From Streptomyces populi (GTDB taxonomy: Bacteria; Actinomycetota; Actinomycetes; Streptomycetales; Streptomycetaceae): DNA of 43,472 nucleotides. The position numbers and the translations under genes were made by a program. The DNA lies in NCBI RefSeq assembly GCF_002911015.1, contig NZ_KZ626912.1, positions 1 to 43,472 of the forward strand, read 5' to 3'. Shown piece after piece: positions 16,471 through 24,411 of this stretch; positions within the stretch are counted from its first letter, which is position 1; the number at the start of each line of letters is the position of its first letter. The notes below the pieces were generated by a model. It was not told where the DNA came from. It searched no databases and saw only the letters and a program-made list of their open reading frames with translations.

Positions 16471-16881
16471 ATGACCAGCACACCCGCCCGCCGCGGCGAA
16501 CCCGTCTCCCTCTCCGCCGCCCTCGCCTCCTTCGACGAGCTGTGGAGCCCCCGCATCGTGACCGCCGTCAACGACTACGACGTGCGCGTCGCGAAGGTCG
16601 AGGGCGAACACGTCTGGCACGTGCACGACCACACGGACGAGTTCTTCCTGGTCCTGGAGGGCGAACTGACCATCGCGCTCCGCGAACCGGCCGGGGAGCG
16701 GACCGTCGTCCTTCCCAAGGGTTCCGTCTGCACCGTCCCGCGCGGAACCGAGCACAAGCCGTCCGCCCCCGCCGGCGCGTCGATCCTCATGTTCGAACCC
16801 ACCGGCACCCTCACGGTCGGCGACCGCCACGAGGAGATCCCCGCCCACGTGGACGCGACGACGGGCCACGCCCTGGACTGA
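16471..16881 (+). CDS. Small cupin-domain protein
   Basis: A 136-residue single-cupin protein. Motif 1 is H50-V-H52-x-H54-x-D-E57 (WHVHDHTDEFFLVLEGE) and motif 2 contains H95 (PRGTEHKPSAP), giving a full set of metal ligands of the RmlC-like barrel. Such small cupins act as isomerases, dioxygenases or sensors, and no specific role is readable. A promoter region of only 51 bp separates it from the divergent GlxA-type regulator, which makes regulation by that protein plausible. ATG 16471 has no clear ribosome site. An inverted repeat (ACTCCCGG 16881-16888 and CCGGGAGT 16901-16908) at the stop may end transcription. Confidence 0.8.
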   Translation: MTSTPARRGEPVSLSAALASFDELWSPRIVTAVNDYDVRVAKVEGEHVWHVHDHTDEFFLVLEGELTIALREPAGERTVVLPKGSVCTVPRGTEHKPSAPAGASILMFEPTGTLTVGDRHEEIPAHVDATTGHALD

Positions 16882-16944
16882 CTCCCGGCCGCGCGCCGGT
16901 CCGGGAGTGCCGGGTCCGAGCGCCGTGGTGACACCCTTGACCGC

Positions 16945-18768
16945 ATGAACGCCGCCTCCCCCGCCCCGCGCCGTGTCCGTGTCCGTGCTCCCCGGCTCGT
17001 CGGCAAGGGCGGGTGGCTGAACACCGGCGGGAAGGAACTCACCCTCGCGGAACTGCGGGGCAAGTGCGTCGTCGTGGATTTCTGGACCTTCTGCTGCATC
17101 AACTGCCTGCACGTCCTCGACGAGTTGCGCGAGCTGGAGGAGAAGCACCGGGACACCGTCGTCATCGTCGGGGTGCACTCGCCGAAGTTCGCGCACGAGG
17201 CGGAGCACCGGGCGGTCGTCGACGCCGTGGAGCGGTACGGGGTGGAGCACCCGGTGCTCGACGATCCGGAGCTCGCGACCTGGAAGCAGTACGCCGTGCG
17301 GGCCTGGCCGACGCTCGTGGTGATCGACCCCGAGGGGTACGTCGTCGCCCAGCACGCCGGTGAGGGGCACGTCCACGCCATCGAGCGGCTGGTGGAGGAG
17401 CTGGAGGCCGAGCACGCGGCGAAGGGCACCCTGCGCCGCGGCGACGGACCGTACGTGGCGCCCGAACCCGAGCCGACCGCGCTGCGCTTCCCGGGCAAGG
17501 CGCTCCTCCTGTCGAACGGCAACCTGCTGGTCAGCGACACGACCCGGCATCAGCTGGTGGAGCTGGAGGAGGACGGCGAGACGGTCGTCCGGCGCATCGG
17601 GTCCGGCGACCGGGGCTTCGTGGACGGCGGCGCCGGGGAGGCGGGGTTCAGCGAGCCGCAGGGTCTCGCGCTGCTCGACGAGGGGGCGGTCGTCGTGGCG
17701 GACACGGTGAACCACGCGCTGCGCCGGGTCGATCTCGCGACCGGCGCGGTCACCACGCTCGCGGGCACCGGCCGCCAGTGGTGGCAGGGGTCGCCGACGT
17801 CGGGACCGGCGCGCGAGGTCGATCTGTCCTCGCCGTGGGACGTGGCCCTGTTCGACGGGAGGGTCTGGATCGCCATGGCCGGGGTGCACCAGCTGTGGGC
17901 GTACGACCCGGCGACCGGGACCGTCGAGGTCACCGCGGGCACCAGGAACGAGGGGCTGGTCGACGGACCGGGGCCCGAGGCGTGGTTCGCGCAGCCGTCG
18001 GGTCTCGCCGCCACCGCGGACCGGCTCTGGCTGGCCGACTCCGAGACCTCGGCGCTGCGCTGGGTCGACCCGGACGGGTCGGTGCACACGGCCGTCGGCA
18101 CGGGGCTGTTCGACTTCGGTCACCGCGACGGGGCCGCCGGACAGGCCCTGCTCCAGCACCCGTTGGGCGTCACGGCGCTGCCGGACGGTTCGGTCGCGGT
18201 CGGCGACACCTACAACCACGCGCTGCGCCGGTACGACCCCGCGACGGGCGAGGTGACCACGCTGGCCACGGATCTCAGGGAGCCGAGCGACGCCGTGCTC
18301 GTCGGGGACGACATCGTGGTGGTGGAGTCCGCCCGGCACCGGCTGACCCGGCTGCGGCTGCCCGAGGAGGCCGTGCGGGTGGAGCCGGTCGCCCGTCGCA
18401 CGCAGCGCGCGGCCACCGACGTGACCCCCGGGACGGTCCGGCTGGACGTGATCTTCCAGGCGCCGGCCGGGCAGAAGCTGGACACGCGGTACGGCCCGTC
18501 CACCCGGCTGCTCGTCTCCGCGACGCCGCCCGAGCTGCTGCTCGCCGGGGAGGGCGCCGGAACCGGTCTCTCGCGGGCGCTGGAGCTGAACCCCGCCGTC
18601 GGGCGGGGCGTGCTGCACGTGTCGGCGACGGCGGCGTCCTGCGACGACGATCCGGCCGGTCAGCACCCCGCCTGCCATGTCCACCAGCAGGACTGGGGTG
18701 TGCCGGTCCGCCTCACGAAGAGCGGTGCGGACCGGCTGCCCCTGGTCCTCGCGGGCATGGACGCCTGA
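16945..18768 (+). CDS. NHLRC2-like protein: thioredoxin domain plus NHL beta-propeller
   Basis: This 607-residue protein has the architecture of NHLRC2. A thioredoxin-like domain (about 18-155) carries the unusual active site F-W-T-F-C50-C51-I-N-C54 and the cis-proline strand VRAWPTLVVIDPEG. An NHL propeller (about 170-480) follows with recurrent blades such as GFSEPQGLALLDEGAVVVADTV, WFAQPSGLAATADRLWLADS and LLQHPLGVTALPDGSVAVGDTY. A C-terminal beta-rich domain (about 490-605) has two further cysteines. It has no signal peptide, so it should act in the cytoplasm. The reaction is not established for bacterial members. Its stop lies 6 bp from the stop of the convergent DUF6458 gene. Confidence 0.88.
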   Translation: MNAASPAPRRVRVRAPRLVGKGGWLNTGGKELTLAELRGKCVVVDFWTFCCINCLHVLDELRELEEKHRDTVVIVGVHSPKFAHEAEHRAVVDAVERYGVEHPVLDDPELATWKQYAVRAWPTLVVIDPEGYVVAQHAGEGHVHAIERLVEELEAEHAAKGTLRRGDGPYVAPEPEPTALRFPGKALLLSNGNLLVSDTTRHQLVELEEDGETVVRRIGSGDRGFVDGGAGEAGFSEPQGLALLDEGAVVVADTVNHALRRVDLATGAVTTLAGTGRQWWQGSPTSGPAREVDLSSPWDVALFDGRVWIAMAGVHQLWAYDPATGTVEVTAGTRNEGLVDGPGPEAWFAQPSGLAATADRLWLADSETSALRWVDPDGSVHTAVGTGLFDFGHRDGAAGQALLQHPLGVTALPDGSVAVGDTYNHALRRYDPATGEVTTLATDLREPSDAVLVGDDIVVVESARHRLTRLRLPEEAVRVEPVARRTQRAATDVTPGTVRLDVIFQAPAGQKLDTRYGPSTRLLVSATPPELLLAGEGAGTGLSRALELNPAVGRGVLHVSATAASCDDDPAGQHPACHVHQQDWGVPVRLTKSGADRLPLVLAGMDA

Positions 18769-18774
18769 CCGGGC

Positions 18775-19020
18775 TCACACGCCGTAGCCGTCGGAGTAGC
18801 CGTCCCGGCGGTGCCGGTCGTCGTCCACGACGGTCGCCGCCGGCGGTACGACGACGCGCCTGCGCCGCGCGATGCTGCTGAAGGTGGTCACGCCGATCAG
18901 TCCGACGATCATGAGGATCACACCGACCAGGTGAAGGTTGACCCCCTGCATGTGCCAGTCGGTCGCGAACGTGAGGATCGCCCCCGCGCCGATCAGGATG
19001 ATGCATCCGCCCAGGCCCAT
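18775..19020 (-). CDS. Small two-helix membrane protein (DUF6458-like)
   Basis: An 81-residue protein with two transmembrane helices (about 5-22, GCIILIGAGAILTFATDW, and 29-48, LHLVGVILMIVGLIGVTTF) and a basic, Asp/Tyr-rich cytoplasmic tail (IARRRR, then DDDRHRRDGYSDGYGV). It fits the short actinobacterial DUF6458 family of unknown function. AAGGAGA at about 19030-19036 gives a clear start. It is convergent with the NHL-repeat gene with only 6 bp between the stops and no terminator between, so read-through antisense is possible. Confidence 0.85.
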   Translation of the reverse strand: MGLGGCIILIGAGAILTFATDWHMQGVNLHLVGVILMIVGLIGVTTFSSIARRRRVVVPPAATVVDDDRHRRDGYSDGYGV

Positions 19021-19119
19021 GGGTGTCGTCTCCTTGGAATAGCAACTCCGAGTAGTTCCGGACCCGTTCCGGGTACCCGGGACCTCGCGGGCCATGCGGA
19101 GGCGATCCCTCGCACCGCC

Positions 19120-19149
19120 GTGCGCCGCCTTCTCCGGAAGGCGGCGCAC
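19120..19149 (-). terminator. Terminator of the M18 aminopeptidase gene
   Basis: Perfect 13-bp arms GTGCGCCGCCTTC (19120-19132) and GAAGGCGGCGCAC (19137-19149) with a tetraloop, 31 bp past the minus-strand stop codon. Confidence 0.8.
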
Positions 19150-19179
19150 GTTCCGCCCCGTGGCGGAGGGCGGTTCACG

Positions 19180-20487
19180 TCACGCGGCGGAGGGCTGTCC
19201 CTCCAGGAACGCCACCAGCGCGTTCGTCAGGAGGAACGGGTCGTCGGAGCCGCAGAGTTCACGGGCGCTGTGCATGGACAGGATGGCCACGCCGATGTCG
19301 ACCGTCCTGATGCCGTGCCGTGCCGCGGTGATGGGGCCGATGGTGGTGCCGCAGGGCATGGAGTTGTTGGAGACGAAGGACTGGAAGGGCACACCGGCCT
19401 TCTCGCAGGCGGCGGCGAACACGGACCGGCCCGAACCGTCGGTGGCGTAGCGGTTGTTGACGTTCACCTTGAGGATGGGGCCGCCGTTGACGCGCGGGTG
19501 GTGCGTCGGGTCGTGGCGCTCGGCGTAGTTGGGGTGCACGGCGTGGCCGGTGTCGCAGGAGAGGCAGACGGTGCCGGCGAAGGCGCGTGCCCGGTCCTCG
19601 TAGGAACCGCCGCGGGCGAAGACAGAACGTTCCAGCACGCTGCCGAGCAGCGGTCCGTCGGCGCCGGTGTCGCTCTGCGAGCCGTTCTCCTCGTGGTCGA
19701 AGGCGGCGAGGACCGGGATGTACGAGAGGTGGGAGTCGGCCGCCGCGACCGCCGCCAGCGCGGCCGTGGCCGCGTGCACGGACAGCAGGTTGTCCATGCG
19801 CGGCCCCGCGAGCAGTTCGTTGTCGCGGCCCAGGTAGGCGGGAGCCTCGACGGAGTGGGTCATCAGGTCCCAGCCGGTGACCTGGCCCGCGGGAAGTCCG
19901 GACTCCTCCTCCAGGAAGGAGATCAGGTCGCCCTCGCGGGCGTCGCCGAGTCCCCAGACGGGCTGGAGGTGGCGCTGCTTGTCGAGCTTGAGCCCGTCGT
20001 TGACGGAACGGTCGAGGTGGATGGCGAGCTGCGGCACGCGCAGCAGCGGCCGGCCCACGTCGACCAGGCGGGTCGAGCCGTCCCGCAGGGACAGCCGTCC
20101 GGCCAGGCCGAGGTCCCGGTCGAGCCAGGAGTTCAGCAGCGGCCCGCCGTAGATCTCCACGGCGATCTGCCGCCAGCCGTGCGCCCCGGTGTCCGGCAGC
20201 GGCTTGACCCGCAGGTTCGGGGAGTCGGTGTGAGCGCCGATGATCCGGAACGGTGTGTGCGGTTCGGCGCCCTCGGGCACGTACCAGGCGATGATCGCCC
20301 CTCCGCGCAGTACGTACTTCCCGCCGCTGGTCCCTTCCCACGCGTCGGTCTCGGCGACCTGACGGAACCCGGCCTTCTCCAGCCGCTCGGCGGCGGTCGC
20401 CACGGCGTGGTACGGCGTCGGGCTCGCGGCGAGGAAGGACATGAGGTCGTCGGTGTGGCCGCGGTCGAAGCGGGTGGGTGCACTCAT
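19180..20487 (-). CDS. apeB: M18 family aminopeptidase
   Basis: A 435-residue cytosolic di-zinc aminopeptidase of family M18 (aspartyl aminopeptidase type), which removes N-terminal residues, often acidic ones. Metal and catalytic motifs are present: H86 in IIGAHTDSPNLRVKP, the DHEENGSQS segment near residue 263 with the catalytic Glu pair, NNSMPCGTTIGP in the C-terminal half, and the last histidine in MHSARE near 405. Length is normal. No signal peptide is seen. The gene stands alone, with a terminator on its 3' side and the acyl-CoA dehydrogenase terminator upstream. The family forms dodecamers. The substrate choice here is inferred only from the family. Confidence 0.92.
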   Translation of the reverse strand: MSAPTRFDRGHTDDLMSFLAASPTPYHAVATAAERLEKAGFRQVAETDAWEGTSGGKYVLRGGAIIAWYVPEGAEPHTPFRIIGAHTDSPNLRVKPLPDTGAHGWRQIAVEIYGGPLLNSWLDRDLGLAGRLSLRDGSTRLVDVGRPLLRVPQLAIHLDRSVNDGLKLDKQRHLQPVWGLGDAREGDLISFLEEESGLPAGQVTGWDLMTHSVEAPAYLGRDNELLAGPRMDNLLSVHAATAALAAVAAADSHLSYIPVLAAFDHEENGSQSDTGADGPLLGSVLERSVFARGGSYEDRARAFAGTVCLSCDTGHAVHPNYAERHDPTHHPRVNGGPILKVNVNNRYATDGSGRSVFAAACEKAGVPFQSFVSNNSMPCGTTIGPITAARHGIRTVDIGVAILSMHSARELCGSDDPFLLTNALVAFLEGQPSAA

Positions 20488-20506
20488 GGGTTCACCTTAA
20501 CGACGC

Positions 20507-20544
20507 ACGAGAGCCCGCTCCCGGCGTTGGGAACGGGCCCTCGT
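20507..20544 (-). terminator. Terminator downstream of the acyl-CoA dehydrogenase gene
   Basis: Imperfect inverted repeat 20507-20522 and 20529-20544. Fourteen of 16 pairs are Watson-Crick and the two others become G-U pairs in the minus-strand RNA. Confidence 0.6.
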
Positions 20545-20639
20545 AAGGGGGATGTGAAGGGTGGACACCTCGGGACACCCGATCGGATCGTCGGGTTCCG
20601 GTTCGGTGCCCGACCGGCCCGACGGGACCGGAAGAGGTC

Positions 20640-22466
20640 TTAGAAGGCGGCCTCGTCCAGCTCCATCAGGTCCAGGTCGACGCCCTCGGCGAGCTTGCGG
20701 GCGCCGGTGACGCCCGGCAGCACGTTGGCGGCGAAGAACTTCGCGGCCGCGATCTTGCCGGTGTAGAACGCCTTGTCCTTGGCGGAGGCGGTCTCCAGCT
20801 TCTCCGCGGCGACGGCGGCACCGCGCAGCAGCAGGTAGCCGACGACCACGTCACCGGAGGCCATCAGGAGGCGGGTGGTGTTGAGACCCACCTTGTAGAT
20901 GTTCTTGACGTCCTGCTCGGTGGCGGCGAGGTCGGTCAGCATCAGGCCGACGATGGCCTCCAGCTCCACGGCGGCCTTGGCGAGCTGCTCGCGGGCGGCG
21001 GACAGCTCCTCGCCGCCCGTGCCGATGGCCAGGAACTTCTTGATGTCCTCGGCCAGGGAGTTCAGCGCCGCGCCCTGGTTGCGGACGATCTTCCGGAAGA
21101 AGAAGTCCTGGCCCTGGATCGCGGTGGTGCCCTCGTACAGCGTGTCGATCTTGGCGTCGCGGATGTACTGCTCGATCGGGTACTCCTGGAGGAAGCCGGA
21201 GCCGCCGAAGATCTGGAGCGACTGGGCGAGCAGCTCGTAGCCCTTCTCGGAGCCGTAGCCCTTCACGATCGGCAGGAGGAGGTCGTTCAGGGCCTCGGCG
21301 GCGGAGGTGTCCTCGCCGGCGGCCTCCTTGAGCTGGATCTCGTCCTGGACCGCGGCCGTGTGCAGGACCAGGGCGCGCATGCCCTCGGCGTACGCCTTCT
21401 GCGTCATGAGCGAGCGGCGCACGTCCGGGTGGTGCGTGATGGTGACCTTGGGCGCGGTCTTGTCCATGAAGTTCGCCAGGTCGGTGCCCTGGACGCGCTC
21501 CTTGGCGTACTCCAGCGCGTTCAGGTAGCCCGTCGACAGCGTGGAGATGGCCTTCGTGCCGACCATCATGCGGGCGAACTCGATGATGCGGAACATCTGG
21601 CGGATGCCGTCGTGCTTGTCGCCGATCAGCCAGCCCTTGGCGGGGTGGCGGTCGCCGAAGGTCATCTCGCAGGTGTTGGAGGCCTTGAGGCCCATCTTGT
21701 GCTCGACGTTCGTCGCGTACACGCCGTTGCGCTCGCCCAGCTCGCCGGTCTCGAAGTCGAACTCGTACTTCGGGACGAGGAAGAGGGACAGGCCCTTGGT
21801 GCCGGGGCCGTGGCCCTCGGGGCGGGCGAGGACGTAGTGGAGGATGTTCTCCTCCATGTCGTGCTCACCGGAGGTGATGAAGCGCTTCACGCCCTCGATG
21901 TGCCAGGAGCCGTCCTCCTGCTGGATCGCCTTGGTGCGGCCGGCGCCCACGTCGGAGCCGGCGTCCGGCTCGGTGAGCACCATGGTGGAGCCCCACTGCT
22001 TCTCCACGGCGACCTTGGCGATGTGCTTCTGGACCTCGTTGCCCTCCTCGAAGAGGATGCCCGCGAACGCGGGGCCGGAGGAGTACATCCAGACGGCCGG
22101 GTTCGCGCCGAGGATCAGCTCCGCGTAGGCCCAGATCAGGGAGCGCGGCGAGGTGGAGCCGCCGATCTCCTCGGGCACGCCGAGGCGCCAGTACTCGGAG
22201 TCCATGAACGCCTTGTACGACTTCTTGAAGGAGGCCGGGACCGGCGCGGTGTTGGTCTCGGGGTCGAAGACCGGCGGGTTGCGGTCGGCGTCCGTGAAGG
22301 ACTCGGCCAGCTCGTTCTCCGAGAGGCGGGTCAGCTCCTCCAGGATGCTCTTGGCGGTGTCCGTGTCCATCTCCGCGAACGGGCCGGTGCCGTACAGCTT
22401 GTCGCGCCCGAGCACCTCGAAGAGGTTGAACTCGATGTCGCGGAGATTCGACTTGTAGTGCCCCAT
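20640..22466 (-). CDS. Long-form acyl-CoA dehydrogenase (FadE5-type)
   Basis: A 608-residue FAD-dependent dehydrogenase that introduces the alpha-beta double bond in acyl-CoAs, the first step of beta-oxidation. It belongs to the long form, with an extra N-terminal segment (MGHYKSNLRDIEFNLFEVLG) and a C-terminal helical domain beyond the usual 380-residue core. The core shows the substrate/FAD segment LTEPDAGSDVGAGRTKA, FITSGEHDM, FGGSGFLQEYPIEQYIRDAK and the likely catalytic base in TLYEGTTAIQGQDF (Glu near 445). ATG 22466 has GGAG 8 nt upstream. The promoter region has two copies of a symmetric 12-mer, so a repressor responding to acyl-CoA is a natural guess. Chain-length preference cannot be read. 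Confidence 0.93.
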   Translation of the reverse strand: MGHYKSNLRDIEFNLFEVLGRDKLYGTGPFAEMDTDTAKSILEELTRLSENELAESFTDADRNPPVFDPETNTAPVPASFKKSYKAFMDSEYWRLGVPEEIGGSTSPRSLIWAYAELILGANPAVWMYSSGPAFAGILFEEGNEVQKHIAKVAVEKQWGSTMVLTEPDAGSDVGAGRTKAIQQEDGSWHIEGVKRFITSGEHDMEENILHYVLARPEGHGPGTKGLSLFLVPKYEFDFETGELGERNGVYATNVEHKMGLKASNTCEMTFGDRHPAKGWLIGDKHDGIRQMFRIIEFARMMVGTKAISTLSTGYLNALEYAKERVQGTDLANFMDKTAPKVTITHHPDVRRSLMTQKAYAEGMRALVLHTAAVQDEIQLKEAAGEDTSAAEALNDLLLPIVKGYGSEKGYELLAQSLQIFGGSGFLQEYPIEQYIRDAKIDTLYEGTTAIQGQDFFFRKIVRNQGAALNSLAEDIKKFLAIGTGGEELSAAREQLAKAAVELEAIVGLMLTDLAATEQDVKNIYKVGLNTTRLLMASGDVVVGYLLLRGAAVAAEKLETASAKDKAFYTGKIAAAKFFAANVLPGVTGARKLAEGVDLDLMELDEAAF

Positions 22467-22522
22467 GGCGACGGCTCCGTAAGAGATCGGCGAGGCACTG
22501 ACTCCTCGCATCTATGTACACG

Positions 22523-22559
22523 TACCAGCAAGTAGCTAAGATGATGCTACCCGCCAGTA
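22523..22559. promoter_or_regulatory. Paired operator-like 12-mers before the acyl-CoA dehydrogenase gene
   Basis: TACCAGCAAGTA (22523-22534) and TACCCGCCAGTA (22548-22559) share the form TACCnGCnAGTA, which is itself nearly palindromic (TACY/RGTA). They lie 25 bp apart start to start, 57-93 bp upstream of the dehydrogenase start. This layout is typical of a dimeric TetR-family repressor. Confidence 0.55.
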
Positions 22560-22576
22560 ATAAGAAGCAACCCCGG

Positions 22577-22596
22577 GTGGGCCATATGTGGCCCAC
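22577..22596. promoter_or_regulatory. 20-bp inverted repeat in the SseB-like gene promoter
   Basis: Perfect 8-bp arms GTGGGCCA (22577-22584) and TGGCCCAC (22589-22596) around TATG. A possible -10 box, TACTCT (22597-22602), abuts it, 7 nt before the ATG. A protein bound here would block the promoter. Confidence 0.55.
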
Positions 22597-22609
22597 TACT
22601 CTTTGACGC

Positions 22610-23104
22610 ATGTACGGCTACGAGCAGAACGCGGGCGCCCAGCAGGGGTACGTCCCGCCGCAGCAGCAGATGCCCGGCCAGATGCCGGACGGGCAGCAGA
22701 TGCCCGGTGGATACGGCCAGCAGCCGCCCCTGTATCCCGAGCCGTCCCCGCCGTCCCTGCCGGACGCGGTCCGCGCCTTCACCACGGGCGCCATGGCGGC
22801 CGAGGACTTCCAGCAGGTCTTCGCCACCTCGAAGGTCTACTGTCCGCGCGGCGACAACCCCGGATTCCTGGCGCTGCACAACACGCAGCAGCCCGTCATC
22901 CCGATGTTCAGCTCGCTCAAGGAGCTGCGCCGGTACGCGGGCAAGGAGTCCAAGTACTTCGTGATTACCGGGGCCGAGGTGATCGACCTGCTGCCCACGG
23001 GCTACGGCTTCGTGATCGACATGGAGGGCAAGCACCGGATGGTCTTCGACGCGAAGGCCGTGGAGCAGATGGTGGACTTCGCGATGCGCCGTATGTACGG
23101 CTGA
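22610..23104 (+). CDS. SseB-like domain protein with Gln/Pro/Gly-rich N-terminus
   Basis: A 164-residue protein. The first 45 residues are Gln/Pro/Gly/Tyr/Met-rich (QQQMPGQMPDGQQMPGGYGQ), likely disordered. The rest (about 50-160) fits the SseB N-terminal-like fold: PRGDNPGFLALHNTQQPVIP, then FSSLKELRRYAGKESKYFVITGAEVIDLLPTG and FVIDMEGKHRMVFD. SseB was named for an E. coli protein that affects serine sensitivity. In actinomycetes related proteins occur near ESX-type or translation genes, without a settled role. No ribosome site precedes ATG 22610, and the TACTCT box 7 nt upstream suggests a leaderless mRNA. A strong hairpin terminator follows. Confidence 0.8.
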   Translation: MYGYEQNAGAQQGYVPPQQQMPGQMPDGQQMPGGYGQQPPLYPEPSPPSLPDAVRAFTTGAMAAEDFQQVFATSKVYCPRGDNPGFLALHNTQQPVIPMFSSLKELRRYAGKESKYFVITGAEVIDLLPTGYGFVIDMEGKHRMVFDAKAVEQMVDFAMRRMYG

Positions 23105-23167
23105 CGGTCCGCCGCGGGTGCTGCCGGCGCCCCGGTGTCCGCTCGGCCGGATGCTTCTCGAACCTGT

Positions 23168-23197
23168 GACGCCCGGAGGGAATGCCCTCCGGGCGTC
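23168..23197 (+). terminator. Terminator of the SseB-like gene
   Basis: Perfect 13-bp arms GACGCCCGGAGGG (23168-23180) and CCCTCCGGGCGTC (23185-23197) with a 4-nt loop, followed by GTTCGTT. Confidence 0.85.
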
Positions 23198-23217
23198 GTT
23201 CGTTACGGGTAGCAGAA

Positions 23218-23233
23218 AGTTCAACTCTCAACT
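23218..23233. promoter_or_regulatory. Operator-like repeat and -10 box of the pirin gene
   Basis: AGTTCA (23218-23223) and TCAACT (23228-23233), 4 nt apart, form a near-symmetric site that overlaps a TAAACT hexamer (23233-23238) placed to act as -10. The form AGTTSA-N4-TCAACT resembles sites of MarR-type regulators. Confidence 0.45.
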
Positions 23234-23260
23234 AAACTCGAAGCGCAAGGAGGTACCGAC

Positions 23261-24241
23261 ATGCCCGCAGTGACTGTCGAGAACCCGCTGGCCCTGCCCC
23301 GTGTGGCCGTGCCGGCCGGTGCGGTGGAGCGTCCCGTGCTGACCGTGACGACCGCGCCCCAGGGCTTCGAGGGCGAGGGTTTTCCGGTCCGCCGCGCGTT
23401 CGCCGGGATCAACTACCGTCACCTCGACCCGTTCATCATGATGGACCAGATGGGTGAGGTGGAGTACGCGCCGGGCGAGCCCAAGGGCACCCCCTGGCAC
23501 CCGCACCGCGGCTTCGAGACCGTGACCTACATCATCGACGGGATATTCGACCACCAGGACTCCAACGGTGGCGGCGGCACCATCACCAACGGCGACACCC
23601 AGTGGATGACGGCGGGGTCCGGTCTGCTCCACATCGAGGCGCCGCCGGAGCACCTCGTGACGTCGGGCGGGCTCTTCCACGGGCTCCAGCTGTGGGTGAA
23701 CCTGCCGGCCAAGGACAAGATGATGGCCCCCAGGTACCAGGACATCCGGGGCGGCACCGTGCAGCTGCTCAGCACCCCGGACGGCGGCGCGCTCCTGCGC
23801 GTCATCGCCGGTGAGCTCGACGGCCACCAGGGACCGGGCATCACGCACACCCCGATCACCATGGTCCACGCCACGCTGCGGCCGGGCGCCGAGATCACCC
23901 TGCCGTGGCGCGAGGACTTCAACGGCCTCGCCTACGTGCTGGCCGGACGCGGCGGCGTGGGTGCGGACCGCCGACCGGTCCGCACCGGCCAGACCGCCGT
24001 CTTCGGCGCGGGCTCCTCGCTGACCGTCCGGGCGGACGAGAAGCAGGACTCCAACACGCCCGACCTGGAGGTCGTGCTGCTCGGCGGCCGGCCGATCCGT
24101 GAGCCGATGGCCCACTACGGCCCGTTCGTGATGAACACCCGCGACGAGCTCCAGCAGGCCTTCGAGGACTTCCAGAAGGGCCGCCTGGGGACGATCCCGG
24201 CGGTGCACGGGATGTCGTCGGAGGGCGGACCGCGGTCCTAG
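23261..24241 (+). CDS. Pirin family protein
   Basis: A 326-residue bicupin of the pirin family, non-haem iron proteins. Bacterial members have been described as quercetinases or as partners that tune central metabolism. All four metal ligands are present in the N-terminal cupin: H80 and H82 (WHPHRGFETVTY), then H124 and E126 (LLHIEAPPE). The HRGFETVTY signature and the glycine-rich loop SNGGGGTITNGD are typical. The C-terminal cupin (about 190-285) lacks a metal set, as usual. The ribosome site AAGGAGGT (23247-23254) is a full anti-Shine-Dalgarno match 6 nt before ATG, the strongest in the window. This suggests high translation once the gene is derepressed. A 17-bp-arm terminator follows. Confidence 0.93.
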   Translation: MPAVTVENPLALPRVAVPAGAVERPVLTVTTAPQGFEGEGFPVRRAFAGINYRHLDPFIMMDQMGEVEYAPGEPKGTPWHPHRGFETVTYIIDGIFDHQDSNGGGGTITNGDTQWMTAGSGLLHIEAPPEHLVTSGGLFHGLQLWVNLPAKDKMMAPRYQDIRGGTVQLLSTPDGGALLRVIAGELDGHQGPGITHTPITMVHATLRPGAEITLPWREDFNGLAYVLAGRGGVGADRRPVRTGQTAVFGAGSSLTVRADEKQDSNTPDLEVVLLGGRPIREPMAHYGPFVMNTRDELQQAFEDFQKGRLGTIPAVHGMSSEGGPRS

Positions 24242-24263
24242 GACCTCGCGGGCGGCAGCGCTC

Positions 24264-24302
24264 CGGGAAGGCCCCGTCCGGCTCACGGACGGGGCCTTCC
24301 CG
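24264..24302 (+). terminator. Terminator of the pirin gene
   Basis: Perfect 17-bp arms (24264-24280 and 24286-24302, starting CGGGAAGGCCCC) with a 5-nt loop, 23 bp after the stop codon. Confidence 0.88.
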
Positions 24303-24411
24303 TGCTCCGGGCCGGCGGCGGCCCGCGCGGCCGCCGGGACCTTCGCGGGCACCTTCCCCCGTTCGGACTTCCCCGGGAGCCGGTGCGGCTGACGCATGGT
24401 CAGCTGGCAGG

